A DNA stretch of 64,000 nt from an uncultured SAR86 cluster bacterium (GCA_902619265.1 CACNDL010000001.1:224157-288156), one strand, 5' to 3'; shown: positions 1 to 9,464, counted from the stretch's first letter. Program-made: numbers and translations. Notes: generated by a model from the sequence alone, not told the origin.

Positions 1-810
1 AATTGCTATTACTAAACCTATATGGCTATTAGCTTTGAATGCATCAAGGTTTTTATTGGCTTTAGAGAGTTGATTTTGAAGATATATTTGATAAAAAAGA
101 AATATTACTCCTGCTCCTAGAATCAATGAATAATTTTTTACGGCAAAAATTATAATTACCCCTAAAAACAACATTGAAAACAAAATAATTGCCTTTTGAG
201 TGTCGTTTCCAAAGAAAATTGCTGAAGAATTCAAGTTTAATTTTTTATCATCATCTAAATCACACAAAGCATAATAAGTGTCATAGGCAATGATCCAAAA
301 TATGCACCCAATATATAGAAAAATGACTTCAAGACTCAATGTTGACTCTGCAATGGAATAAGAAATTGGTAAAGATAATCCAAAAGTCGCACCCAAGAAT
401 AATTGAGGCATCGCTAAAAATCTTTTCATTAAGGGGTATAAAATAATCATTGGTATTGCAACGTAGGAAACCAGTTTTATGGTGTATGGATTTGTTTGCA
501 TCAGCAAAATTATGCAAACACTTGCAAGTAAGATTGTAAAAATTCCTGCTTCTGATGGAGATAGTTCATTACTAGCTATCGGTCGATTTTTGGTTCTTTC
601 AACACTTTTATCAAAGTCTCTATCTAAAAAGTCATTTATTGCACAGCCGAGGGATCTTGTCAGAAAAGAACCTAGCACTACTATTGTAAAATTCTCAATA
701 TTAAAATTGTCAGATAAAAATAACCCCCACAAGCCAGGCCAAAGCAATAACCAGAATCCAATAGGATTATAAAACCTTATAAGACTTAGATAAGAATTGA
801 GTTTAGTCAT
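1..810 (-). CDS. ubiA: 4-hydroxybenzoate polyprenyltransferase, C-terminus cut by window edge
   Basis: This integral membrane prenyltransferase attaches the polyprenyl tail to 4-hydroxybenzoate, the second step of ubiquinone synthesis. I translated the minus strand from the ATG at 810; the frame stays open to base 1, giving 270 residues of a family that is usually about 285-290. Both Asp-rich Mg-diphosphate motifs are present: NDFLDRDFD at about residues 59-67, and the YDTYYALCDLDDD segment ending near residue 187. Hydrophobic segments fill the rest. The start overlaps the stop of the upstream ubiC by 8 bp, which matches the ubiC-ubiA pair of gammaproteobacteria. Only the last 15-20 residues appear to be missing. 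Confidence 0.93.
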   Translation of the reverse strand, partial: MTKLNSYLSLIRFYNPIGFWLLLWPGLWGLFLSDNFNIENFTIVVLGSFLTRSLGCAINDFLDRDFDKSVERTKNRPIASNELSPSEAGIFTILLASVCIILLMQTNPYTIKLVSYVAIPMIILYPLMKRFLAMPQLFLGATFGLSLPISYSIAESTLSLEVIFLYIGCIFWIIAYDTYYALCDLDDDKKLNLNSSAIFFGNDTQKAIILFSMLFLGVIIIFAVKNYSLILGAGVIFLFYQIYLQNQLSKANKNLDAFKANSHIGLVIAI

Positions 811-1279
811 TAAATAAGAATACTTCTATCACAGAAAACTTTGTACCTGCAAAATCATAAATGCATTTTCTGCCTTGATACACGTCATTGCCTAAGGAAT
901 AAGTCGCAACATAAGTCTCGTGTTTCGTTATGTTTGGATCAGAGAATAAAAACTTCCCAAGAGGTTCATTTTCTAGTTTTCCGAATTTAGAAAATTTTTC
1001 TATTACTTCGCTGCAAAAAAATGATTCTGCAAAAACAATATGTGAGCTACCTGTAAGAAAAATTTTTCTTAAATTGCCCGTTGCATTAACTAAGTTAAGT
1101 TCTGATTCATTATGAGTGCAGATTTCCTCAGACAGAACATTTAATACTATCTCTTGCTTTTCACCATTGAGCCTTTCCATCAAAGAATTACTTTCTTCCA
1201 CCCAACTTTTCATGGCACTATTAAATAAATCATCACTGGATTTATAAAGTTGCCAATTTGTTTTCTGTTCTGGTGCCAT
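803..1279 (-). CDS. ubiC: chorismate pyruvate-lyase
   Basis: UbiC splits chorismate into 4-hydroxybenzoate and pyruvate and so supplies the substrate of the overlapping ubiA. The 158-residue product is close to the family length of about 165. It carries the family pattern of a hydrophobic strand followed by LENEPLGKFLF (about residues 100-110), equivalent to the LG..PLG..LF segment of known UbiC proteins. Overall conservation is low, so part of this call rests on the ubiA neighbour. The gene is transcribed away from the rubredoxin gene, and the shared upstream space is only 47 bp. Confidence 0.82.
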   Translation of the reverse strand: MAPEQKTNWQLYKSSDDLFNSAMKSWVEESNSLMERLNGEKQEIVLNVLSEEICTHNESELNLVNATGNLRKIFLTGSSHIVFAESFFCSEVIEKFSKFGKLENEPLGKFLFSDPNITKHETYVATYSLGNDVYQGRKCIYDFAGTKFSVIEVFLFND

Positions 1280-1297
1280 AATTTAATGAGGATTGAT

Positions 1298-1303
1298 TAT
1301 AAT
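1298..1303 (+). promoter_or_regulatory. possible -10 element for the rubredoxin operon
   Basis: TATAAT lies 23 bp before the rubredoxin ATG, in the 47 bp between divergent ubiC and rubredoxin. It is a perfect -10 hexamer, but I see no convincing -35 at 16-18 bp upstream, and AT-rich DNA produces such matches by chance. Confidence 0.35.
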
Positions 1304-1326
1304 ACTTCAGTTAAGAAACTCATAAA

Positions 1327-1497
1327 ATGGAATATAAGAAATGGGAATGTATCGTATGTGGTTGGATCTACGATGAGGAAAAAGGAAATCCTGAGGAAGG
1401 CATAGAGCCGGGTACTAGATGGGAAGATGTGCCTGATGACTGGGTGTGTCCAGAATGTGGCGTCGGTAAAGAAGATTTTGATATGATGGAAATATGA
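1327..1497 (+). CDS. rubredoxin
   Basis: This is a 56-residue one-electron carrier that binds one iron through four cysteines. The ligands are C8 and C11 (CIVCG) and C41 and C44 (CPECG), with the conserved aromatic and DWVCP context of rubredoxins. The stop overlaps the start of the following symporter gene as ATGA (1494-1497), so the two are probably translated together. A rubredoxin beside ubiC-ubiA also occurs in Pseudomonas. The redox partner is not visible here; a rubredoxin reductase or an alkane- or ubiquinone-type oxygenase would be candidates. Confidence 0.95.
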   Translation: MEYKKWECIVCGWIYDEEKGNPEEGIEPGTRWEDVPDDWVCPECGVGKEDFDMMEI

Positions 1498-2750
1498 GCG
1501 TACTTTCACCACCAAAAAACCTCACAAAAAATGTTTTACTCGGTATGGCCGCTGGTGTTCTGATAGCGTCCGTATTTTACTATACCCAAGATTCAATTCC
1601 TGCAGGCCTGTATCTAGCAATTGAAAAATATGTTTTTAATTTAGGAGGCCAAATATTTAAGAATCTTCTAATGCTTGTTGTTGTTCCATTGGTTTTCTTT
1701 TCACTAGTCTCAGGTATTTCATCTTTATCAAACATGGTGAAATTAGGATCAATTGCAATAAAAACTATAGGGCTTTATCTAATGACTACAGGTATTGCCG
1801 TAAGTATGGCTTTGATTTTTGGATATATCTCTAATCTTTCTGGTTATGAAGGAGATGTTGAGGCATTTACTCCAACGACAGGCGACTCAAGTCTGTATGG
1901 GACTGTTATGCGCATATTTCCTAATAATATTTTTGGTGCATTCGTTGAGAATAATATGCTTGGCATTGTGTTTATCAGCATACTATTTGGCATTGCACTC
2001 AACCTTACTGATGAGCTTACAGGCGGCTTGTCAAAAACTTTCGAAAAGCTTAATACGGTATTTTTGAAAATAGTTCTGCTCATAATGAGTTTTGCTCCTG
2101 TTGGAGTATTTTGTTTAATGGGTAGCTACGTAATGGCTAAAGGTTTGAATGTTTTTGGTGATCTTGCTCAATATGTAGCCTTATTAATATTTGTTTTAGC
2201 TTTCCACTTATTTTTTACTTACTCTTTAATACTTAAAGTTTTTGCAAACTTAAACCCTTTAATTTTTTATAGAAAAATGAAAGATGTTGCACTTTTTGCA
2301 TTTTCAACATCTTCCAGCGCAGCGACTATTCCGGTCACTCTAAAAACTGTGACAGATGAACTTGGAGTTAAAAAAGATGTCTCTGCATTCGTCGTACCAG
2401 TTGGAGCAACCATCAATATGGATGGTACGGCAATCATGCAAGGATTGGCTACTATGTTTATTGCAAGCACAGTAGGAGTTGATTTAACTCTAGTTCAATA
2501 CGGACAAATCGTCTTGTTAGCTATAGTGACTTCAATTGGTACCGCAGCAGTACCATCAGCTGGAACAGTTACTTTAGCTCTAATACTCGGATCACTTGGA
2601 TTGCCGCTTGATGCCATAGGCCTGATACTGGCAGTTGATAGAATTTTAGACATGATTAGAACAGCAGTAAATGTTTGCGGAGATGCAGCTGTGTCATGTA
2701 TAGTAGCTAAATCTGAAAATGAATTAGATGAGAAAATATTTAACGGATAA
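1494..2750 (+). CDS. dicarboxylate/amino acid:cation symporter (DAACS family)
   Basis: This 418-residue inner-membrane symporter belongs to the glutamate/aspartate/dicarboxylate carrier family (GltP, DctA, SstT), which couples uptake to Na+ or H+. The family signatures are all present: the serine-rich hairpin STSSSAATIP (about residues 264-273), NMDGTAIMQG (about 304-313), a second hairpin around VPSAGTVTLA, and the C-terminal DRILDMIRTAVNVCGD that binds substrate and cation. The gene sits 6 bp before hppA and is probably in the same transcript. The substrate cannot be read from the sequence; glutamate, aspartate, serine or C4-dicarboxylates are all possible. Confidence 0.92.
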   Translation: MSVLSPPKNLTKNVLLGMAAGVLIASVFYYTQDSIPAGLYLAIEKYVFNLGGQIFKNLLMLVVVPLVFFSLVSGISSLSNMVKLGSIAIKTIGLYLMTTGIAVSMALIFGYISNLSGYEGDVEAFTPTTGDSSLYGTVMRIFPNNIFGAFVENNMLGIVFISILFGIALNLTDELTGGLSKTFEKLNTVFLKIVLLIMSFAPVGVFCLMGSYVMAKGLNVFGDLAQYVALLIFVLAFHLFFTYSLILKVFANLNPLIFYRKMKDVALFAFSTSSSAATIPVTLKTVTDELGVKKDVSAFVVPVGATINMDGTAIMQGLATMFIASTVGVDLTLVQYGQIVLLAIVTSIGTAAVPSAGTVTLALILGSLGLPLDAIGLILAVDRILDMIRTAVNVCGDAAVSCIVAKSENELDEKIFNG

Positions 2751-2756
2751 ATAATT

Positions 2757-4769
2757 ATGGAAAACTTTATTATAGGACCAATGACACCATGGGGCCCATT
2801 TGCAACAGGCTTCGTAGGATTATTATGTGCCTTTGTATTGTATGGATTAATCATGAAATATCCTGCAGGAAAGGGTGACGTTGTAAAAATTGGTGATCAG
2901 ATTCACTTAGGAGCAAAAGTCTTCATGATTACTGAGTACAAAATCCTTACTCCAGTTGTTATTGCTCTTGTCATCGCATGTGGTCTTTCCCCTCTGGGAT
3001 GGTACACAGCAACGGCTATTGCAGTAGGAGCCCTATCATCAGCTATTGCTGGTTTTATTGGAATGTACTCCGCAACTCAAGCTAATGTGAGGACAGCAAC
3101 GGCAGCAGAGAACTCCGGCCAAGAACAAGCTCTATCTATTTCATTTTTTGGTGGATCAATTATGGGTCTGTGTGTTGCATCTATGGGGCTAGTTGGTTTA
3201 GGCGGCTTATATTTTTACTTTAGCGGCGCTATGGACGATCCAGACAAGATAGCAAAATCCCTAGAGGGCTTTGGTGTTGGTGCATCTGCAGTAGCACTTT
3301 TCTCTAGAGTAGGCGGTGGTATTTTCACAAAAAGTGCAGACGTAGGTGCTGATTTAGTTGGAAAGATTGAAGCAGGCATACCAGAAGACGACCCAAGAAA
3401 CCCAGGAGTTATTGCTGATAATGTAGGTGACAATGTTGGTGATATAGCTGGCATGGGTTCTGATATATTCGAATCTTACTGTGGAGCAATGATCGCCTCA
3501 ATGGCTATTGCAGCTACCTATGGCAATACAGATCTAATGTTTCTGCCCCTATGGCTAGCGGCAGCAGGACTTTTCTGCTCTTTGCTGGGAATCCTTATTG
3601 TACGAACACAAGTTTCTAAATCTCCTGCTGTAGCTTTAAGATTTGGGACATTCCTCTCACCAGTTATATTTTTGGTGTTCGCAGGATTAAGTATTTACTA
3701 TTCACCTAATATCGAATTGTCTGTGTTCTACTCTGTGCTCACTGGTGCATTCGGTGGAATTTTAATCGGTCTGATTACTGAATATTACACAGGGGGCGAT
3801 ACAGAAGATTCTCCTGTTGGCAAAATTGCTAAGTCTGGGGAAACTGGACCTGCTACAGTAATGATTACAGGCTTGAGCGTTGGTATGCAATCTGTCGTTC
3901 TGCCTCTGTTTGTTATTGCAGCAATTATTGGTATTTCTACATACTTTTCTGGGTTATATGGCGTTGGAATTGCAGCGGTAGGTATGTTGGCCACAGTGGG
4001 TATAACTATGGCTATTGATGCTTACGGACCTGTAGCTGACAATGCTGGAGGCATAGCAGAGATGAGTGGAATGAAACCAGAAGTAAGAGAAATTACTGAC
4101 TCATTAGATGAATTAGGAAATACAACTGCGGCAATAGGTAAAGGATTTGCAATTGGTGCAGCAGCTTTAGCAGCACTAGCAATTATTGCAGCTTATATGC
4201 TTGCAACAGGGCTTGAATCTCTTTCACTGAATGATCCGAGAGTGCTCATGGGCATGTTCATTGGTGGGACAATACCATTCTTAGTTTCATCCATCACAAT
4301 GACGGCTGTGGGAGATGCAGCATTTGAAATGATAGAAGAGATTAGAAGACAATTTAGAGAAATACCAGGCTTGCTGGAAGGTAAAGCAGAACCAGATAAT
4401 GCTAAGTGTGTTGATATAGCAACTAAGGCAGCGCTGAACAAAATGCTTCTACCAGGAGCAATTGCTATTGGTTCGCCAGTCGTAGTTGGATTTGCTTTAG
4501 GGCCAGTCCATCTTGGCGGTATGCTTGCAGGAGCACTATTAGGCTGTGTGCTTATGGCATTAATGATGGCAAATGCAGGTGGAGCATGGGATAACGCTAA
4601 AAAGTTCGTTGAGAAAGGAAACTTTGGTGGTAAAGGCACAGATACTCATTCAGCAACAGTAGTTGGTGATACTGTTGGTGATCCATTCAAGGATACCTCT
4701 GGGCCTGCTATGAACATTTTAATTAATGTGATGGCTATTGTTAGCTTGGTGATAGCGCCACTCTTATAA
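2757..4769 (+). CDS. hppA: membrane-bound ion-translocating pyrophosphatase
   Basis: This 670-residue pump hydrolyses pyrophosphate and moves H+ or Na+ across the inner membrane. The catalytic loop is intact: DVGADLVGKIEAGIPEDDP near residue 197, then NVGDNVGD and a second Asp-rich segment, DTVGDPFKDTSGP, near the C-terminus. The GNTT segment at 454-457 is followed by Ala458-Ala459. In this family alanine at that place marks K+-dependent enzymes and lysine marks K+-independent ones, so I infer K+ dependence. The transported ion cannot be settled by eye. It shares an operon with the preceding cation symporter, and a 55-residue membrane protein follows after 16 bp. Confidence 0.96.
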   Translation: MENFIIGPMTPWGPFATGFVGLLCAFVLYGLIMKYPAGKGDVVKIGDQIHLGAKVFMITEYKILTPVVIALVIACGLSPLGWYTATAIAVGALSSAIAGFIGMYSATQANVRTATAAENSGQEQALSISFFGGSIMGLCVASMGLVGLGGLYFYFSGAMDDPDKIAKSLEGFGVGASAVALFSRVGGGIFTKSADVGADLVGKIEAGIPEDDPRNPGVIADNVGDNVGDIAGMGSDIFESYCGAMIASMAIAATYGNTDLMFLPLWLAAAGLFCSLLGILIVRTQVSKSPAVALRFGTFLSPVIFLVFAGLSIYYSPNIELSVFYSVLTGAFGGILIGLITEYYTGGDTEDSPVGKIAKSGETGPATVMITGLSVGMQSVVLPLFVIAAIIGISTYFSGLYGVGIAAVGMLATVGITMAIDAYGPVADNAGGIAEMSGMKPEVREITDSLDELGNTTAAIGKGFAIGAAALAALAIIAAYMLATGLESLSLNDPRVLMGMFIGGTIPFLVSSITMTAVGDAAFEMIEEIRRQFREIPGLLEGKAEPDNAKCVDIATKAALNKMLLPGAIAIGSPVVVGFALGPVHLGGMLAGALLGCVLMALMMANAGGAWDNAKKFVEKGNFGGKGTDTHSATVVGDTVGDPFKDTSGPAMNILINVMAIVSLVIAPLL

Positions 4770-4785
4770 GAAAATAATTTTCAAC

Positions 4786-4953
4786 ATGGAATTTATTTTG
4801 ACTGTCTTAGCTTGGGCATGTATAGCTATTGGGGGTTGGTACTTTACTCAAGCAAATCCGAAAGTAAAAGAAAAGTTTCAAAAGAGTTTTCACATCATCT
4901 TATTGGTTGCATTAGTCTCTGTGATATTTGTACTGATCCAACACTACCTATAG
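4786..4953 (+). CDS. small two-helix membrane protein, unknown
   Basis: This is a 55-residue open reading frame with an ATG 16 bp after the hppA stop. It consists of a hydrophobic N-terminal helix (about residues 3-19), a short Lys-rich loop (KVKEKFQK) and a second hydrophobic helix (about 36-53). The positive loop between the helices would place both termini in the periplasm by the positive-inside rule. I do not recognise a family. Its position suggests co-expression with hppA, and it ends 28 bp before the convergent recG stop. The clean helix-loop-helix layout argues for a real gene, but no homology supports it here. Confidence 0.5.
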   Translation: MEFILTVLAWACIAIGGWYFTQANPKVKEKFQKSFHIILLVALVSVIFVLIQHYL

Positions 4954-4981
4954 GCTCTTTTACTAGTCAATTATCAGAGAA

Positions 4982-7039
4982 TTAAACGTCAGAGAGTTCA
5001 AGATGAGCTGGGAACCATCTCTCAACAATTTTTCTTTGTTGTTCAACAGGCAATTTGATAACTTCTTGAGCAAGTCGTTCTGCTTCTCCTTGTAATTCTT
5101 CATTCGCCAGTAAGTCAAAAAAAGTAAAGCTAGGCTGACCTGTCTGGGACAGCCCAAGAATATCTCCAGGCCCTCTTAACTTTAGATCCTCCTCAGCTAT
5201 GACAAAACCATCATTTGTTTCAGTGATTATCTCGAGACGCTTTTCAGATAACTCTGTGAGAGAATCGCTATGCATTAAGATACAAAAGCTTTCCTTTTCT
5301 CCTCTACCCACTCTACCTCTAAGTTGGTGTAGTTGAGCAAGTCCAAAGCGTTCAGAGTTTTCTATCACCATAATATTGGCATCTGGCACATCAATACCGA
5401 CTTCAATTACTGTAGTAGCCAGAAGTATTTTGGTTTTCTTTTCTTTGAAGTCAGATAAAATCTTTTGCTTATCCATATCTTTCATTTTGCCGTGAATAAT
5501 TTCATAGTCTTGAGAATCAAATTCCTTCTTTAGTATTCTCTCTAAATCTTCAATGCCAATGAGTTCACTTTCACTTTCATCTATGAGAGGACAGACCCAA
5601 TAAACTTGTGAGTTTTTATTAATAGCGCTTTTAATCCTGTTTATGAGAGCATCTCTTCTATTATTAGAAAGTGTTGTGGTGACTATTGGAGTTCTGTTTG
5701 GTGGCAGAGACTTAATGGTAGATATATCTAAACCCGATAGGACGCCCATTGCCATAGTTCTTGGTATTGGTGTTGCAGATAAAAGTAATTGGTGTGGATA
5801 ATCTTCTGCCTTTTCTTTTAACTTAAGTCTTTGACTCACACCAAACCTATGTTGCTCATCATATATGACTAGAGATAAATCTTTATAAGTGACACCTTCT
5901 TGGAAGACAGCATGAGTGCCAATAATTATTTTTGTTTTTCCTTCAGCAATATTCTGATAAATTAATCTTTTTTCTTTTACAGGAATTTTCGATGTAAGTA
6001 ATTGAACTTCTTCTTCACCAAACCACTGGATAAAATTCTGATAATGCTGATTTGCTAAAATGGTTGTTGGCGCAAGAATAGCAACTTGTTTTTTGTCCTC
6101 TACAACATGCGCTGCAACCAAACCTGCAACAATGGTCTTGCCTGAGCCTACATCTCCTTGAAGCAACCTTAACATTGGAGTCTGAGTGGCTATATCAGCA
6201 CTTATTTCTTCATAAGCTGAGACCTGATCATCCGTTAATTTGAAGGCTAAACCTGCATTAATCTCTTTTGCCAATTTATTGGTTTTGAATGCGCTAGTTG
6301 TTCTATTTTTATTTTGTTCTCTAATGGATAAATAGCTAATTTTGTTTGCAACCATTTCTTCAAGACCTATTCTCTTTCGAGCTTCTGATTTTCCACCCAC
6401 TAGAAAATCGTCAATATCACTTTTTGGGTCAGGAGCATGAACATTAATAATGGACTCATTTAGATTCGAAAAATTATGTGCGGGCATTAAGTCAGTGACT
6501 TCGATTTTGTCTTCTTTGATTAATTCAATAGCTTCTGATATTAGTTTTCTCATCTTTTGATGAGTTATGCCTTTGGTAAGTGGATATTTTGCGAGGATTT
6601 GTGGTTTAAATTCATCGTTTTTTACGATTTCGTATTCTGGATGAACAGTTTCAAGCCCATACCTACCTAAACGAGATGATCCAGAGACTTGAATTGATGT
6701 TCCTTCTTTAAAGACATTTCTTAGGCCAGGAAAATAGTAAAAGAATCTTAAATATAAATGTCCAGTATTGTCTTTTATTTTGACCAGAAGCATTTTTCTT
6801 GGGACAAATGTTTGTGAAACTTTTTCTATGACACCCTGTACTACAAAATCTTGGTTCGGCTCCAGTTCAGCAATTTTTTTGAGGACTGTTCTATCCTGAT
6901 AGCCAATAGGAAAGTGAAAAAGTAGATCCTCAACTGTTTTTATTCCGAGTTTTGATAATGTGGATGATAATTTTTCACCCACGCCTTTAATCGTTGAAAC
7001 TAATAACGAAGATGCTTTAATCTTTTGATCTGTCGACAT
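4982..7039 (-). CDS. recG: ATP-dependent DNA helicase RecG
   Basis: RecG is a monomeric helicase that reverses stalled replication forks and branch-migrates Holliday junctions. At 685 residues it is full length. The order is an N-terminal wedge/OB domain (about residues 10-200), helicase motif I LLQGDVGSGKT (near 293), DEQH box (near 395), SATPIPRT motif III, and the second RecA-like lobe ending with QLRGRVGRGEKESFC. The C-terminal TRG-like segment follows. It is transcribed away from the epimerase-like gene at 7071. In Pseudomonas and Escherichia recG lies close to gmk-rpoZ-spoT, as it does here. Confidence 0.97.
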   Translation of the reverse strand: MSTDQKIKASSLLVSTIKGVGEKLSSTLSKLGIKTVEDLLFHFPIGYQDRTVLKKIAELEPNQDFVVQGVIEKVSQTFVPRKMLLVKIKDNTGHLYLRFFYYFPGLRNVFKEGTSIQVSGSSRLGRYGLETVHPEYEIVKNDEFKPQILAKYPLTKGITHQKMRKLISEAIELIKEDKIEVTDLMPAHNFSNLNESIINVHAPDPKSDIDDFLVGGKSEARKRIGLEEMVANKISYLSIREQNKNRTTSAFKTNKLAKEINAGLAFKLTDDQVSAYEEISADIATQTPMLRLLQGDVGSGKTIVAGLVAAHVVEDKKQVAILAPTTILANQHYQNFIQWFGEEEVQLLTSKIPVKEKRLIYQNIAEGKTKIIIGTHAVFQEGVTYKDLSLVIYDEQHRFGVSQRLKLKEKAEDYPHQLLLSATPIPRTMAMGVLSGLDISTIKSLPPNRTPIVTTTLSNNRRDALINRIKSAINKNSQVYWVCPLIDESESELIGIEDLERILKKEFDSQDYEIIHGKMKDMDKQKILSDFKEKKTKILLATTVIEVGIDVPDANIMVIENSERFGLAQLHQLRGRVGRGEKESFCILMHSDSLTELSEKRLEIITETNDGFVIAEEDLKLRGPGDILGLSQTGQPSFTFFDLLANEELQGEAERLAQEVIKLPVEQQRKIVERWFPAHLELSDV

Positions 7040-7070
7040 ATCTATTTATTATTATGTTTTAGAGAAAAAA

Positions 7071-7802
7071 ATGAAAATTTTAGTTATAGGTTACGGTGAG
7101 TTAGCAGAAGAATTTGCAAAAGTAAGATCTGATTTTGATTTTGTTGGTATTAAAAGATCAGGTTGTTCACAATTGGCAAACGTAAATATGGTTAATTGTG
7201 ATTATTCACTAGGGTTGCCTGAGCAAGTTACAAAAGATGACTATGATTGGATTATTTTCTTTCCAAAAACTTCAGGAAAGAGTTCTGATGATTATAAAAT
7301 TGGATATCTTTCTCAAATGACTGCTATAAACGATCATTTTCTCTCAGCGAAAAAGATATTTATCTCATCGACCAGAATTTATTCCGGCTATTCCAATATA
7401 ATTGTAGATGAAAGCACCCCTCCAAAACCTAGTGATGAGCAAGGAGAAATAATAGAGCTATATGAAAGCGAAGCACTCAAGCATGGCAATAACTATGTAC
7501 TTAGATTAGGTGGTCTAATTACTAACAAATCAAATTTTGTGAAGTTAGTGCTCGATAAACAACTTTTTTTAGATAACAAATATATAAATGGAATTTTTAT
7601 TTCAGATGTCATAAATCTGATGGTAAAAATTATGCAAGAAGGCATAGGTCAACAGCTCATAAATGTAATCATGCCAAAATATATGAAATATTCAGATTTT
7701 GATTCAGCATTTAAGGGCGAGCCTATAAACGCTGCAGTAAAATCTATACACTACAATGATGCAGCAAAATTTAAAATTAAAAGCATCAAAGAGATAATAT
7801 GA
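7071..7802 (+). CDS. NAD(P)-binding epimerase-like protein (extended SDR fold)
   Basis: This 243-residue protein begins with a beta strand and a shortened nucleotide-binding glycine motif (GYGELA, residues 7-12). A later strand (KIFISSTRIYSGY, about 96-108) corresponds to the SSTS-VYG segment of the NAD-dependent epimerase family. It is shorter than sugar epimerases (about 310 residues) and resembles the YeeZ-like group in length and layout. The substrate is unknown. Its stop overlaps the yicC start by 4 bp (ATGA), so it is the first gene of the yicC-gmk-rpoZ-spoT-pyrB run. A role in sugar-nucleotide metabolism would be a guess. Confidence 0.7.
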   Translation: MKILVIGYGELAEEFAKVRSDFDFVGIKRSGCSQLANVNMVNCDYSLGLPEQVTKDDYDWIIFFPKTSGKSSDDYKIGYLSQMTAINDHFLSAKKIFISSTRIYSGYSNIIVDESTPPKPSDEQGEIIELYESEALKHGNNYVLRLGGLITNKSNFVKLVLDKQLFLDNKYINGIFISDVINLMVKIMQEGIGQQLINVIMPKYMKYSDFDSAFKGEPINAAVKSIHYNDAAKFKIKSIKEII

Positions 7803-8644
7803 AAAGCATGACAGGCTTCAGTGAAGCGAGTTTAAATAAAGATGGTATTCAATTTAAATGTTTTGTTAAATCATTAAATAGTCGCTTTATCGAAGTAAAT
7901 ATCCGGCTTCCAAATAACCTTAAAAAACATGAAGGCTGGATTAGAGATTTAGTAAAAAAGAATTTTGCTCGCGGTAAAATTGACCTTGATTTACATTACA
8001 CATCCCCACCCAAAGAACATTTGAAAATGTCAGATAATTTTTTAAAACTGGTAAAGCAAAATGAAAAGAAGGCTAGATTAAAAGGACTTAAATTAGTTGA
8101 TTCTTCCTACCTTGATCTTTTGAAATTAAGAGACTCTATTCAAAGCGATTATGTACTAAGTGAGACATCCTTAAAAACATTAATAAAAAAATCGTTATTC
8201 AATTTGCAGAAAAATCGTTTTGAAGATGGAAAGTCAACGAAAAAAGATATGAGCAGATTGCTCGCAAAGATGCTGAAATCAGTAGGTAAAATTGAAAGAA
8301 TGGAAAAACAAAACACAAAACATGTTCAAAAAAAATTCGAGAGGCTGAAAAAGGAATTCCACATTAAGAATAAAGAAATAAACATGAATGAAATTATTTC
8401 ATCTTTCAGCAAAGCTGATATAAATGAGGAGCTTGTGCGATTTAAATCACACTTAGATTTGGTTTTAAAATTAATAAACTCCAAAGATTTAATTGGTAAA
8501 AAATTAGATTTTTATTCCCAAGAGATGCTTAGAGAGATCAATACACTTAGTTCAAAAGCAATGATTGCTGATATTAAAAATGAAGCGATAGAATTAAAAA
8601 GCCACATTGAAAAAATGAAGGAGCATGCACAGAATGTCGAGTAA
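7799..8644 (+). CDS. yicC: YicC family endoribonuclease-like protein
   Basis: The 281-residue product starts with MKSMTGF, the invariant N-terminus of YicC proteins, and ends with the conserved region REINTLSSKAMIADI...E.K..IEKM.EH. Escherichia YicC has been reported to have endoribonuclease activity and to act on a small RNA. It overlaps the preceding gene by 4 bp and runs into gmk, whose start lies inside the yicC 3' end. The yicC-gmk order also matches Pseudomonas. The middle of the protein is strongly lysine-rich, as elsewhere in this AT-rich genome. Confidence 0.93.
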   Translation: MKSMTGFSEASLNKDGIQFKCFVKSLNSRFIEVNIRLPNNLKKHEGWIRDLVKKNFARGKIDLDLHYTSPPKEHLKMSDNFLKLVKQNEKKARLKGLKLVDSSYLDLLKLRDSIQSDYVLSETSLKTLIKKSLFNLQKNRFEDGKSTKKDMSRLLAKMLKSVGKIERMEKQNTKHVQKKFERLKKEFHIKNKEINMNEIISSFSKADINEELVRFKSHLDLVLKLINSKDLIGKKLDFYSQEMLREINTLSSKAMIADIKNEAIELKSHIEKMKEHAQNVE

Positions 8645-9206
8645 TTTATTTATTATTACGGCACCCTCAGGAGCTGGTAAGACTACACTCATAAAAAAAG
8701 TTCTTGAGTATGCCCAAAGTCATGATGAAAAGGTTTTATTATCGGTTTCGCATACTACAAGATCACCTCGTGATGGAGAAAAACATGGTAAAGACTATCT
8801 TTTTATTTCAGAAAATGAATTTCAGAAGAATATTGAGAATGGCGAGTATATTGAGTATGCCAATGTCCATGGTAATTACTATGGAACACCAAAGTCTGAA
8901 ATAGATAGAGACGAAAATAAAAATTTTAAAATATTGTTGGAGATTGATTGGCAAGGAGCATTGCAAATAATGGATCACTATCCAGATGCAGAAAGTGTTT
9001 TCATCTCACCGCCTTCAGTTGATGAATTGCGAAAGAGACTCATGGAACGAGGTCTTGATTCAGAAGACGTTATTAATCGTAGAATAGAGGGAGCACAATT
9101 AGAAATGGATAAATCAATTCATTTTAAGCATCAAATAACCAATATTTCACTAGACATAGCAACTAAAAACCTTTTAAATATCATGTTCAGAGAAAACCAT
9201 GGCTAG
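8634..9206 (+). CDS. gmk: guanylate kinase
   Basis: Gmk phosphorylates GMP (and dGMP) to GDP with ATP. The P-loop APSGAGKTT is near the N-terminus, followed by the GMP-binding [19 protein letters not shown] segment and the DIDWQGA-like strand ([11 protein letters not shown]). I place the start at the ATG at 8634, giving 190 residues beginning [11 protein letters not shown]. An AAGGAG ribosome site at 8618-8623 sits 10 bases before it, whereas the in-frame ATG at 8625 is only one base away from that site. It overlaps yicC by 11 bp and rpoZ by 8 bp. Confidence 0.96.
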   Translation: MSSNLFIITAPSGAGKTTLIKKVLEYAQSHDEKVLLSVSHTTRSPRDGEKHGKDYLFISENEFQKNIENGEYIEYANVHGNYYGTPKSEIDRDENKNFKILLEIDWQGALQIMDHYPDAESVFISPPSVDELRKRLMERGLDSEDVINRRIEGAQLEMDKSIHFKHQITNISLDIATKNLLNIMFRENHG

Positions 9207-9456
9207 AATTACAGTAGAAGATTGTTTAGAAAAGGTCGAAAGTAGATTCGATCTAGTTCTAAAAGCGTCAGAAAGAGCTAGAGATTTAATCTCAACTAGT
9301 GCTGAGCCCTTAGTTGAACCTGAAAATGATAAGCCTACTATCATTGCATTAAGAGAGATTGCCGAGGGTGTGCTAGACGAAGACTATGTTCCACCAAGTG
9401 ACACTGAAGAAGGTGACACTGAAGAAGAATTTCTTGATAATGTTGATGAGGAGTAG
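9199..9456 (+). CDS. rpoZ: RNA polymerase omega subunit
   Basis: Omega is a small chaperone-like subunit that holds the beta-prime chain and forms part of one ppGpp site on RNA polymerase. The 85-residue product begins [19 protein letters not shown] and has the conserved ALREIAEG helix (about residues 50-57). The tail is acidic, with an imperfect repeat around [10 protein letters not shown]. It overlaps gmk by 8 bp and lies 8 bp before spoT, so the alarmone synthase, its GTP/GDP supply enzyme and a polymerase subunit contacting ppGpp are co-transcribed. Confidence 0.96.
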   Translation: MARITVEDCLEKVESRFDLVLKASERARDLISTSAEPLVEPENDKPTIIALREIAEGVLDEDYVPPSDTEEGDTEEEFLDNVDEE

Positions 9457-9464
9457 AAAAATCA

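Noticed and set aside
329..772. Open frames of 62 and 97 residues in the ubiA region
   Set aside because: ubiA on the minus strand reads through the whole stretch with both Asp-rich motifs; these are other-frame shadows.
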